In this document: positions 10,587 through 22,555 of the stretch, in pieces | How the letters are laid out: each line of letters begins with the position of its first letter | Position numbering within the stretch: position 1 is the stretch's first letter | From: Thozetella sp. PMI_491 | Lineage: Eukaryota > Ascomycota > Sordariomycetes > Chaetosphaeriales > Chaetosphaeriaceae | Reading direction: 5' to 3' | DNA: 64,000 bases | NCBI GenBank assembly: GCA_021432635.1 | Contig: MU270069.1 | Coordinates: 409,793-473,792, forward strand | Translations under genes and position numbers: made by a program | The notes under the pieces: model-generated | Database searches by the model: none | Seen by the model: the letters and a program-made list of their open reading frames with translations, nothing else | What the model was told of the DNA's origin: nothing

Positions 10587-13500
10587 TCATATCAAGTCGT
10601 CATCATCGTCCCAGCCGAGTTGCTGGTAAATTGAACGTTCTTTCTCTGGCTGAGGCACATTCCCACTGGCCGTTCTGCTCGCTTCAGGCTGGACTGTCGA
10701 TCTCGGAGGCACTGGTAGCCTTGATTTGATAGGCGTCTCGTCCAAGGCATGCAGGTTTCCCATGGCAGATCTCGGCTTAAGAGGCGTCTCAAACAGCGCA
10801 CCGAGACCCGGGGACGAGGGCAGCGCTAGCATTGGTCTGTCGGGGACTGAGAGCAGATGAGAACTCCCTCCTGGAGCAACCCTGCGGGCCATCGTCGGGG
10901 AGGACTGCGGGATTGCAGATTCATCGCTTCGTAGAAACTGAAGAAGTGGTGGCGGGTTGGAAGATATCCTGGCTGGAGTGTCCGGTAGTCGATCCATCAA
11001 GGGAGTTGCCGCCATGGCAGAGCCGAACAGCACAGTGCTCTTCTTCCGGACAACCGTCGAGGGCACCACAGATGCGCTTGACGGAACCTTGTCGAAATCC
11101 TCTGCATCTAGCTGAGCATCGTCCCAGTCGCCCTGCAGAGATGCAGTACCTAGCACATCTTTGAAACGGTTATTCGCTGGTGTTGCCTTCACTTGCACCG
11201 CCGATGCTAACGCTCGAGTGGGCCTCTTAAGTCCTAGAGTGACAGTCAGTGATAGTTCCTAGCAACAGGCAGCTTGGGGCGCATACTTTTCAGTGAGCCA
11301 GTCGACGCTCGCCGTTCGGCCGCGTCGGTTATCTCCTTTGCTGCGAGGGCTCGATTTGGCCTCTTCAGGGCCGAGATGGCGTCCTGCAACTCGGCCTCGA
11401 TCTGTGCCTTCTTCTTGGCCCGCATGTCTCCTGCACCCGTGCTGTAAGCCCTGCCGAAGACATTTACTGGTCTTTCCTTCAGCGAACCTGGCTCACCCTT
11501 CGGTATCGCTGACAGGACTGGCTCGCTGTTTTCCTTTTTCAACGTAGGAACGAAAGCAACCGATGCCGAGCGCAGGAGGGCGACTGCGTCTGGTCCGCGG
11601 GAGACGCTACGTCGCATCTTCTCCTTAGAGAGGACCTCCTCGATCGTCTTGCCTCTGGCTTTCTTGGTAGAGGATCCGGCTCGCTTGGCCGGAGCTCCAG
11701 GCTTTGCTTTTGTTGATGCCGACTTGGGCTGCTGCTTCGGCTTCGGCGGCGACTTGATCACTGGGCCGCCCAGTTTGCGGTTGACCGAGTCGCAGAGATC
11801 CGGCAGCCGAGCAGAGAAACTGTCCGGGTCAGAGTATGGTCTATTGTTTCCGAGGCAAATAGTCACTTACAACGGCAAAATGATGTCGACACAGAAGTCT
11901 TTGAGAGGGTCGGAACTAGACCGGGCTGGGTTCTCCCCGGCGTCACCCTGAATGACAACCTGGGACTCGGCAAGGGCCTTCACCTCGTCCAGAGTCGTAC
12001 TCTGCCAAATGCAGAGTCGATCTGCATGAATATCGAGCAAGAACGGGAGATTGTGTCTGTTTCGTTTCTTTGGCCCCGGCTCAGAATCGTTCTTGGAGGC
12101 TGCCGTTCCCGAAGGGGCCCCGGAGTCCATCCCGGGTAACTGGCTCTCCTCAGCGTTCTCGGTCGTCGGCCTTAGAAGCTCCAAGGCGAGGATTTCAAGG
12201 ATGAGTATCATCTGTAGCTGAGTCTCTCTTCCCCGCAGGCAGGAGATGTGGTATTTAATCTCCTCTGGAGACATCAGCCTGTCCTCCTCTGCGGACGCTG
12301 CTGGCTTGTGAGCAGACCACCAGCGCCTGATATTCTCGTCTTCGGTAGGATAGAGCCCGTCTTTGCCTAGCTTCATCTTCTTTGTCTTCCTTTTCTTGCC
12401 CTTCGTCTCACAGCCGTCCGAGTCCTCGACACGCATCTTCATCTTTGAGATGATGTCAGGAACAGTCTCTCTATACTTCTTATCAATTAAGACAGTGGTC
12501 ATCACAAGGCTCTTTAGGAACTCTATCAGTTCACTCATGTCCAAATTGGAATCGCAATCCAGATGAAAGGCGGCTCTTGCTCGAGAAAGTGGGCCTTTGG
12601 CAAAGTATGCCAGTGATCCCTTGGACAGTTAGCGGACTATTTCACTATGGCTGAGAGTCGCAGACAAGAAATAGTACCCACCATAGAGTGATATAGGATG
12701 TCGATATACTGGGTTCGGATATTCTGGAATATACCTTCAGCCGTAGGCTGAGGAGCCTCCTCGCTCGGCAATGGCTGTTCGGCGGGTAGGGCCACAGAGC
12801 TCCTCGATTGCGGAAGGGAAGGCTCTCCCGGTTCAAGAGCATCTTGTTCATTATGGGCAGGGGTGGCTGCGGAAGACAAGCTAGATTCATCGCGTGTGAT
12901 AGCCGGAGCCTGGCTCGGTATATCGGGGGTAGCCAAGGACCCTTGGGAACGCGGCCGTTTTCTCACCACTGACTGGAGTTCCTCGATCGCGAGCCTCTTT
13001 TTCTTTTCCTCATGGTGTGATTGGAGTGTCGTGATGGCGAACGAGTCGTTCTTGAGCATCGGCGGCGGCCGTGTTGCTTGCATGCGCTGGCTGCAGACAG
13101 CCGTTGCGTACTGGGTGAATTGTGTGACATCCACCCAGCTACCTAGCTTACATAAAGTATAGAGGCCTTTCTTCTCGCGCTCGACAGCGTACACCATCTG
13201 ATTAGTCTCGGAGCGAGCGAGGAGAATGTTAGACCCTAGGCGGCCCTCCAGCTCCAAGATTTTGATGCTGGACTCGTAGAACCGGGAAGAAGGAAAGACG
13301 CCATTGGGGTTGCAAAGGTCGAGGCTGGACAATGACAAATTTTCTCGCGGGAGAAGCATGAGGGGGTTCAGGGTACGCGGCTGTGATTGTAGGTTGGAGG
13401 GGTATGGCTGTGAGAACATGTAAGTTGCTCTGTTGGTTTGGTACGAACATGCGCAAGGGCATCCGTACCTTGACTACAATGGCAGGCTTCAGAAGGTCGT

Positions 13501-13660
13501 CGGTTGCGCCTGCAGCAGCAGGCCTCCTCCGCCTCGAGTGGTGGCCATCGTTCCTGAGATCTGGGCTCCTAGGCTGCGGGCTCTCGAGAGCCGGCGCGGG
13601 GACGTGGGCTCGCGACTTGGGACGCGACACGTCCGAGCTTGGGAGGATCTGGGAAGACAT
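10587..13660 (-). CDS. SLD3: DNA replication initiation regulator SLD3
   Basis: Probable Sld3, the CDK target that recruits Cdc45 to loaded Mcm2-7 at origins and binds Dpb11 when phosphorylated. Five exons read 13660-13469, 13407-12682, 12619-11871, 11819-11287 and 11233-10587, giving 948 aa with every phase closing. The central conserved domain (roughly residues 275-450) has the family signature: a block IRTQYIDILYHSMGSLAYFA spanning the second intron, then LIEFLKSLVMTTVLIDKKYR and RETQLQMILILEILALELL. The C-terminal half is low-complexity, rich in Ser, Pro, Lys and TP/SP sites that suit CDK control, and ends GWDDDDDLI. The second intron ends in CCAAG rather than YAG; this acceptor is needed to keep the conserved block intact and lies just after a GCTAAC branch site. 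The gene converges with the Trs65-like gene and diverges from the MAPKKK. Confidence 0.83.
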
Positions 13661-14324
13661 GCTAGGGACGAGCAGAGGGCGCCATTGAACGCGTTAAAAG
13701 GCATAAACGTATCAAGAAGCCATCACCAGAGCGTTGCGAGTCGAATGGCGACTGGGGGGAGTTCGAAGCACTCGGGATGATGTGACTTTAGGTTGTGGGC
13801 ATCTAAGTGTGGTCCCAGTCGCGCTTTGCAACCGAGACGCGCTCCGGCAGCTCCAAATTCGCTTTTGGACTTCGGGGGTGGGTCTTCCCGCTCGGCCCAT
13901 TTCTGGGTCTCTCGGCTGCTTTGAACAACATTCGCAGGGCTGGAAAGCTTGTTAGCGCGGGAAGGTGGAGGCCGCGGGTGGTGGCAGTACCGCCCTAAGT
14001 ACTAAGTAAAAGCAATAAATTGGCTGACCTACAGTGAGGCGAGTACATGTTACAACGCTAGCGAGCAGCTTTCAGCGGATCAAATCCATCTTTTTACAGG
14101 GCCTGCCCGCTGAATTAGTCCGAATTTTCCATTAACAGAATCCAAACAACCCCCGGCAGGCAGCCACGTTTTTGCCCTCTTCAATGCTGGCCGATATGTA
14201 TGAGCTGGATCGTATCGACAATCCAGCACAGGATGCCCACCCGGTTTGACAATTTTTTAGTGATTGAACTCCTCACGCCAAATAACCTGTCAACCGCCTG
14301 CAGATGCACCTGGCCCTCGAGCAA

Positions 14325-14337
14325 CCCTAACCCTAAA
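14325..14337 (-). repeat. Short telomere-like motif (CCCTAA)2A
   Basis: Two exact copies of CCCTAA (TTAGGG on the minus strand, the usual filamentous-fungal telomere unit) followed by one A. It lies about 660 bp upstream of SLD3. Two units are too few to indicate a telomere or fusion; a telo-box-like regulatory word or chance are the alternatives. Confidence 0.4.
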
Positions 14338-15963
14338 GACACCCTACCAACGACTACACCACCAAACCCCCGCCTGGACCTCGATGTCCAAGCAACTGTC
14401 CGGGCCAGGTATCAACCATAGCGATGATCGTCTAGCCCTGAAGCCAGCCTAGCTTCCGCAGAGCGTACCAAACACTTACGCCTCAAGTTCATATTCTGGT
14501 GGGCTAGCTCGTTACCGGTGGGTGTGGAGTGAAAGGGCCTGGCTAAATGGTACAGGGGCTTGTCGTTTTGTGCCAATTTCGAAGGATGAAGATCTAGGAA
14601 GGTTTGCCCATTATCGTTAACGAGCCAACGACTGGCGGGCTGTGTTGGAACGATCGAAGGCCCCTGTTTAATATGGGATAAAAGCTGGGGCTAGATCATC
14701 AAAAATTCCCCTTTTACGGCAATTTGCAGGCAAAAATCCAACCTTGGTGATCGAGCAAGATAACGCACATCCTCACATGTTTTGTCCAGCAGGAGGAATA
14801 TATCGCCACTCACTTTGCAAAGACCTATCCGCCGCGTGGCCGGCTCGATCGTTGGCCGGCATAGACGAAAAGAAAAGGAAATCCCGTTGATGGAACTTTA
14901 AATAAGCGGTTGAGGTCGAGGATGCTGTTCTAGTCCACTACCTTCTTAGGCTAATCCGCAATATACGGTATGACCTAGAGGTCTGAGAAGAGCTACTAGG
15001 TACGGAGTACTGGCTCTATTTCGCAGTGCAGGAAAGCCGTTGCAGCACATGTTGCTGCCATCCTGCGCTCCGGGCCGTCGAGGAACAAGCAGCCACCCGA
15101 AACCCCGAAGCAAGCCCGACGGGCCAAAGCCGACCGTGCATTTCACCGGCTTCTTTTGTTTGGTCTTCCTCCCAGCCGGATGCAAGGGGATGGGGGATGG
15201 CCATGGTGCACATTTCGTACAATAGCGATTGGCAGTTTTCGCTCCTCAACCTGAAACTGCTTCAGGTAGATCCGTTAATACCTAGCAGGCCTCTTGGTGG
15301 CAAGAGGAACTAAGGGTCTCCCTCCCTTACTTTAAGATTCGGCGATAATGGCTATAACCCGGTGTGCTACCCCCTGGGCCGCGCGGGCTCGATCCCCTAC
15401 CCAACTCTCGATGCGGGCAGTCGCCATGGCCCTGCACTGCTCTACTTCTGTAGAAGCTAAGTGGCCGCGGAGGTTTTAGTCCGCATACAATCCGCAGACA
15501 ATCGTGCCCTATCGGAGTGAAGCGAGACCCCAAGAACAGGCTTTTCCCGCTGCAGTCCCAGGGCCTTCTGCTGGGCCGACCCAGCAGTGCGGGGATCCCG
15601 TGCATCTGGAGCGACCCGCCGTGTCTGTCGTGGCGGCTCCTCAGCGCTGCTTTTTGCTGGTGTTTCGTAGCTTCTAACCCTTCTGGCCCTGCGTGTTTGC
15701 CACGACCTTAGCTTCCAATCCCTTCCCCCCCCGGCTTGTCCGTCCACCTGGCGTCCACCTGGCTGCGGTAGTCTGAGAACCCTTGCCTAGACTGCGAAAG
15801 AAGAAAAAACACATCGACTCATCCCTATTGCTAACTCCCGATGGACGGGAGTCCTTAGTGAGAATTTGAGGTCCCCTTGGAGAGGGTGAATCTCCTCACT
15901 GCGCGAACCCCTCTGTCGGCTGGACCCTAATTGACGATCGATCCGGTCGCCCTCCCCCCCCCC

Positions 15964-16073
15964 NNNNNNNNNNNNNNNNNNNNNNNNNNNNNNNNNNNNN
16001 NNNNNNNNNNNNNNNNNNNNNNNNNNNNNNNNNNNNNNNNNNNNNNNNNNNNNNNNNNNNNNNNNNNNNNNNN
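15964..16073. other. Assembly gap of 110 N flanked by C homopolymers
   Basis: The gap begins after a run of C and ends with CCCCC, so a long C tract most likely stopped the sequencing. Frames read across the gap are meaningless. Confidence 0.98.
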
Positions 16074-16225
16074 CCCCCGACGGCGCGGACAAAGCTTTTG
16101 TTTCGCACATCACCAGCTTCTCCCCTGGGCCATCGAACGACTTTGTCACGACCTCGACCCCGAACGGTTGCTGCACGCGCCAAATCCCAACTGCGACGAA
16201 GCCCCTCTCCTTCGTGCCATCCACC

Positions 16226-19200
16226 ATGATGGCCAGCGAGACCTCCCCCCGTGGGGTGCGATTTTCGCAGGACGAGGAAGACCTGCAGGTGCTGCCCGAG
16301 ATGCTCAAGAACGTATATCGACCTCAGGTAATCACGACCGACTCGGAGAATTCAGCATCGTCGGGCGAATCCAACCACGATCACCACGTGTTGGAACAGC
16401 GGGACGAGCTCGGCGCCCTTGGGCGATATGCAGAGGCTGCCTACGCCGGCTCTATGCTGTCGCTGGGACCCGGCTCCCTCGTTAACGGCATAAGCGGCCG
16501 CCAGCGCTCCGCGGATCCGCGAGACGTTTACACCAACGGAACGACCTCGCGACCACAACGACCCGTTGGCCCTGCAAGAACTCCCTCCAACACCTACCAG
16601 CCCTACGCCCAGCGTCGGCCGGTAATTGGCGGCCCGCCGGGCCTCTATACGTCCGCCAACGGGCCGCACGCGCGCGATGGCTCGAGGCCACGTCCGGTGG
16701 GTACGTCGACGTTCCGAGCGCAAGAGAAAGAATACATCCGGAGGCTTCGGCAGAACGACCCCCTGGGCGACTACTTCAACCCCTATGGTGCAAGCGATCA
16801 GTATGAGTCGGACTCGGAAGGCGAGACTCCTTCCTCCGAGGGCCACTTCGAGAGCTACGATGACGCCCACATCATGTTTGTTAATAACGAGGACCTCCAA
16901 CCGTCCCAAGAGGATATAGCGGATCCTCAAAACCGCGAGAGGCTCGAGTGGCATGGCATGCTCGAAGCCGTACTTACGGGTGACGTCGTCAAGCAGGAGA
17001 AAAAGCGCCTGATCGGGTCGGCCGACGAGAGCCTGGAGACGGCTGCCCATAAAGCAGAGCTATGGCTTGGGATCCGGGCGAGAGTCTGCGGGAGGCACTT
17101 GCCTGTTCAGCGCAAGATGATTGAGGACGCGCGCGGTAGCCTGGATCGCGCGGTGGACGACATTGTCAATTTCTCCATCGCCGGCGAGAGCGAGGCTGGT
17201 AAGCCTCCCATCGACCAGGTCCGGGACGCAGTTGCCAAAATCGAGAAGATCGAGACCCTCTATCCCTCCAGACCTTCGTTGAAGAGTGCACTCCGGAAAA
17301 CGTCAGCCGAGGCGTTTGAAGAGGCACGAGACACGATCATCTCTTGGTACAATGTCAACGAGATGATCAACACAGAGCTCTTCATCCTACAGCAGTGGGT
17401 GGGAAACGACGATCTGGACTTTCAGCGGACCAAGGAGAGGTCGCCTAGCGGGAACGGCTTGAGCGATGAGTCGTCGTTTCTCGACCGCCTCATGAGGGAA
17501 GAGGGCCTGAAGTGCCTGCATGACGATCCCATCACCGACGGAAAGAGCTTACTGAAGAAGAGCATGCTCTACGGGATCTCACGCGTGATTCTGAAGGCCA
17601 AGGAAACCCTCATTCTCAACGCCAAGGCGTTCCAGAAGCGACACCTACCACCCTATATCGAGGAGCTTCTCACCTTAATGAGCTTTCCTACCCGGCTTAT
17701 CGAAGACATCATCCGGGTGCGGCTCGCATACGCGAAGAAGATGAAGGAATCCGCGCAGCAGAATCCGATGATGCAAGATCAGATGATTTCGCAGTTTCGG
17801 GTCCTGCTGAACCTGGCGATAGGGATCAAGCAGGAGTACGTAGCAATCTCGCAGACTGAGCCCGGCTGGGATCTCCCCCCCTGCATCAGCGAGGATTTCG
17901 ACCGAGTCATCTTGGATGCGCTTAAGTACTACTTCAAGATGCTGAATTGGAAGCTCAGCGGGAACAAGAACTCGTTCAAGGAGGCCGAGCTACTGTTCCA
18001 AGAATGGGACTTTGGAAATGAAATCGGTAGCCAGCTGGAGCATGGCGACGTCGAGGTCGCCGAACAGTTTAGCTCCCTTACGTACAAAGCCCTCAACCGG
18101 CTCAGCCAAACATTCGACCGGGAGATTCAGAGGAAACCGAAGGAAAGCGTGGCCGACATGACCAAGCGATACAAACAAACCCTAGACTCCGTGCGCGTGC
18201 GGCAGAGGATGCTCCAGCGCTTCTCGAGGATGCTCAGCGAGAAGTACGAAAACGCATGCGACTTCACCGTCGCGATAGGGCCGGACCGACTCCTAGAGTT
18301 GTTCGACCGCCTTATCGAGACGGGCCACTTCCTGGTGTCCACCAACAGCCCCGAGCATGAAGGTGTCATCATCGTCGCGTCACCCTCCCTCCACAGCCGG
18401 CCGGAGCAAATCCAGATATTGATTGGCACGTTCTCGTACGAGACAGTACTAGAAGATCCTACGAACCCTTATCTACTCCTCATCAGGGCCGAGGATCCGC
18501 CAGAGTGGTTCGGCGCCAAGATGGAGCTGAACGTACGGGATGAGCCACTCGACATCAAGCTGGGTCACATGAGGCTGATTGCTGGAGGCTCTCAAGCGCG
18601 TCTGGTCAATGCCCGCAAGACGTTCCTCGAATCCATCGAGATGCAGGTGGATCTTGTCGTTGAGCAGCGCTCGAACCTCCAAAAGGTCAACATGAGGCTC
18701 ATGGAGAACCGCAAGGTTGCCTACAAACTGTCCAACGCCTTCATGGACAGCGTCCAGACCATCCGCAGCCAAACCAAGGGCCTCAACTGCCAAGAGCTAA
18801 TCCAGACGTGCTTCGTGTTCGCCACCGAGTTCGGCCAACGTTCCCTCTTGTACATGGACAACAACCGCCGGCAGATGAATAACATCAAACTCACCGCCCT
18901 GGCTCTCGACTGGGTAAGCTTTATTTGCGACGACTGCCAGTCTTCCGAGCGGCGGACGTTTCGGTGGGCCGTGCTGGCCCTCGAGTTTGCCATGTACATG
19001 ACACGTGGCAGGCATATCCTAGACCTAGACCCGAACGAGTACGCGCAGTTGCGGACGAAAGTTGCTGGCTGCATGGCACTTTTAATTTCCCACTTTGACA
19101 TCATGGGCGCGCGGTCCAACACGGTCGCGGCCCAGGCGGAAAGGCAACGCACGGAGGCGCTGCTAGGCCAGATGCGGCGGCTCAACAACGGCCAGATTAT

Positions 19201-20388
19201 GGAGGATCAGGAGGCGGCCGATCTGGTGCGGGAGCACTGGCTTCAGAAGCTCGCCGAGGTGGACGAGACGAGGAAAGAGCTCCTCCTTGAGCGGTCGGCC
19301 CTGGGTAGGGTCCTGGAGGCATCAAACGAGGTGGATCGCTCGCTCGCCTGGCTCTCGTCGACGGCTACCAACTTTACCATGCGGTGGCAGCAAGGCAACT
19401 TCGTCGGCGGCGGCACGTTCGGCAACGTCTACGCGGCCATGAACCTTGATACAGGACACCCGATGGCGGTGAAGGAGATTCGTCTGCAGGATCCAAAGCT
19501 GATACCGAGCATCGCCGGCCAAATCAGGGACGAGATGCGGGTGCTAGAGTCTGTAGATCATCCCAATGTCGTCTCCTACTACGGAATCGAGGTGCACCGA
19601 GATCGGGTCTACATCTTCATGGAGATGTGCTCGGGCGGCTCGCTGGCAAATCTACTGGAGCATGGGCGGATCGAGGACGAGCAGGTTACCATGGTGTACG
19701 CGCTGCAGCTTCTAGAAGGTCTCGCCTACCTTCACGAAGTCAAGATTGCCCATCGCGACATCAAACCAGAGAGTGAGTTTTCCGCCAACGCTGATTTTGT
19801 TTGTGGCCACGGCGCGGTACTAACGCGAGCCTAGATATTCTTCTCGATCACAACGGCATCATCAAGTACGTTGACTTTGGCGCCGCCAAGCTGATTGCCC
19901 GCCAAGGTCGCACTCTCGTCCATGAAGCGGCAAGCACGAAGCCCAACAAGTCCATGACCGGCACGCCGATGTACATGTCGCCCGAAGTGATCAAGGGCGA
20001 GACCCCAGGTCACTTCGGCGCCGTCGACATATGGTCACTAGCTTGCGTCATTCTCGAGATGGCCACTGGCAGGAGACCCTGGGCAAACCTCGACAACGAA
20101 TGGGCCATCATGTACAACATCGCCCAGGGCAACCCACCCCAGCTCCCAACACCAGACCAGCTCAGCGAGGAAGGCATCGACTTCCTCCGGCGGTGCTTTG
20201 TGCGGGACTCGAGAAAGCGGCCTACTGCCGTTGAACTACTTCAGCACGAGTGGATCATGACCATTCGAAACCGAATCGTCGAGCCGCCGACCCCCAGCAG
20301 TGACGCGAGTACCTCGGCGCAGACTACCCCCAACACGACCGGCTCAAGCGGCAAAGGCCCTCTTGGATCGGATGGCCCGTTCCCATAA
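16226..20388 (+). CDS. SSK2: MAP kinase kinase kinase of the HOG osmotic pathway (SSK2/Wis4/OS-4 type)
   Basis: Cytoplasmic MAPKKK that receives the two-component phosphorelay signal through Ssk1-type response regulators and activates the Pbs2-type MAPKK, leading to Hog1 activation in osmotic and fungicide stress. Two exons, 16226-19772 and 19835-20388, give 1366 aa, as expected for OS-4-type proteins. Residues 1 to about 250 are disordered. A long conserved regulatory region (about 250-1050) follows, then the kinase domain from about 1054: GGGTFGNVY loop, AVKEI lysine, HRDIKPEN catalytic loop at about 1176, DFGAAK and the activation segment MTGTPMYMSPEVIKGE. The 62-nt intron splits the Asn codon of HRDIKPEN. 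The ATG at 16226 lies in CCACCATGATGG; an in-frame ATG follows immediately. A short Ser/Thr-rich tail ends the protein. Confidence 0.95.
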
Positions 20389-22555
20389 TTCCGACTCTCC
20401 GGTCTCCATGAATCTCCCAGCCTTCTCCGATGCTGGAAGGACGCATACTCCAACCTACTCTTCCCATCTTTCCTGCCTCAACCTGAGGCGGCGCCTCTTG
20501 CAGGGCTGCCTGCGCTGCAGTTATACCCCTTGGGCCGTCTATTTCCCTACATAGCGCTCGCCAGTCCTAGTCGGAGGAACCTAGCCATGTCAGGGAGGCA
20601 TCACGTACCCAAGATTGTTCTAATTAGGCCCAGTTCCCCCGGCGAGTGGCAGCGCCACAGCGCATCTTAAAGTATGCAGAGCCATGCAAAGTGTACCTTG
20701 AGATGAGTGCCCGGGCAGACGATTCCCCCTTGTGCTGTATTGTGAAACGATAATGATCCGGATGACACTGGGCTACGGAGGCTTTTCGGGGCTTGTTTGG
20801 TCAGAGGATAGGCGCGGTGGTGGCTCGCATTTACATTATGAAGAGGTGTAAGCGGCGAGCCTCTGCCATTTTAATCCGTGAACATACTTCTTCACCAGGC
20901 ACCCAACTACACTTTTGCAGAGACCTCGGTCCCGATATAGACCAACCCAAACCCACTTATACCACAATAATTCAAGCGTTTATATCCTCGAAGTTCTATC
21001 GCTGCCCTCGTCCACCGGTGACCTCGCCCTTATTCTATCATGCTAGAGATCTCCTAGGCCACCGTAGCTAGCTAAGACATACCCGTTCTCCACTCTGCTT
21101 CCCATACTCCAAACTTCCACACTCGAGCTCATGTCCAGAGCCGGAGCTGTTAATCGCTGCCTGGCCACGAAGCGGAAAGACAAGGTAATTTAGGCAGCGT
21201 TATCGGAGCACACATGGCAGCTTTCTCCGCCTCCAAAGGCGGCTGCCATCCGGTGCGCTTTACCATAATAACAGGAGCCTTCCTCAACCGCGCACTGGGT
21301 GACATGGAGAGATTGCAGCCGGAGCCGGAGCCGGAGCGCCGTCCAAGGCCTTGCCACCGCCTTGCACGACGGCAGACGCCAGTCAGTCGGCGCCGGCGTA
21401 TGATATAGCAGGAGGGCGTCGGGGCATATAGTTCGTTGGTACGTAGTATGGTCGGTTGGCGGCGTAGGGGAGGCACCCGTCCAAGCCCCCAAGACAGAGT
21501 AATCTCACCGATGAAATGACCACGCTAGGCAGCCTCAGTGGGCTTGCACCCCAGCCACGCACGTAGAGCTCAATAATATGCGACGTAATGAGTCGTGTCC
21601 TGGTAAATAGATAACCTCCTTGCGACGTTACCTGGCCATGCGATCCTCCGATCCTCCGGCAGGCGGACCGCGGGCCCACTTTCGGCGAGCAGCGCGGCGG
21701 CTCCGTGCTCCGTACCGGAGGCAGGCGGTTCGCGGCACAGGTCCTCAAGGGTCTCACAGGCAGGACAGCGCAGCAATCCTCCCGTCGGGGGGAGGGGGGG
21801 GTGTAGAAGGGGGAGAGCACAGTCGAAGGATCTGGCCTAAGTCCTGAGGCACAGGTACTTTGATTTCTTTCGACGACGTAATATTTTGGTCTGGGGCACT
21901 TTGGTAGGGAAAGGAGCGGCACATAGCCAACAGAGGCAAGGTGCCCCTGTGAATGTCACGGTGGGTGGCCATCCCGCACAGGGCGCTCTCCTCGCTTCCG
22001 CAGCGCAGCCGAGGAGCGAGAAACCGCATGTCCGTTTTCGTCTTTCGGGTGCAGACTCCGGCTCCCATTCCCCTCGTCCCTCCCCGGATTTCGATGCTGC
22101 TGATGTTGGCGGCCCTGGAGAGGTGCCGCGCGGGTAGGACACCTAGGTGCATGGATGCTCCGGGATGTGCCGCAGCGTTCTGAGGTATCTATCGCCGGGG
22201 CGGTACCTACACGGTACAAACTGTACCTACATGGGACGAAGGGACAGGCCCACCCACAGGCTCTCATAGGTTCCATCGTACTTTGTACTCTTCTATAATA
22301 CGTAGCACCACCATCATCCAAGGCGTTGGAGCTAGGGCGTCGAAGACGCGGGGGCCAGCAGGACCGTATCAGGCATTGACACTAATTAGAGACGCATGCG
22401 CGCCTGCAGCCGGGCTTCATCCCGATTTGTACATAGGCAAGCTAAGGCTACATGTACATAATCCTCAGCTTACAGCGGGCCGTCGAAGCAGAGCGACAAA
22501 CTGGGCCATCAAACCACGACAGCACAGATGACAGGCCTGGAGGTGTGGACTTCCT
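20389..22555. other. Convergent spacer MAPKKK / carboxylesterase, no gene seen
   Basis: 2.2 kb between converging stops. Overlapping open frames of up to 179 codons on both strands (21150-22320) have no recognisable motifs and biased composition (Arg, Pro, Ser). A cluster of GGTACC-like words lies at 22201-22230. No RNA gene or transposon was seen. Confidence 0.5.

Larger units (their letters stand above)
13661..16225. promoter_or_regulatory. Divergent spacer SLD3 / MAPKKK, with gap
   Basis: This 2.6 kb spacer holds the promoters of SLD3 (-) and the MAPKKK (+). Visible items are a telomere-like motif at 14325-14337, a TACGGAGTAC word at 15001-15010, and a 110-N gap at 15964-16073 flanked by C runs. 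Open frames such as plus 15026-15313 show no recognisable protein. The gap lies only about 150 bp before the MAPKKK start, so part of that gene's leader is missing. Confidence 0.6.

Noticed and set aside
16214-16225. Earlier start of the MAPKKK frame at 16214
   Set aside because: The codon at 16214 is GTG; the first ATG in frame is at 16226 with a good context.
15787-16485. Frames running through the N gap
   Set aside because: They exist only because N is read as an open codon.
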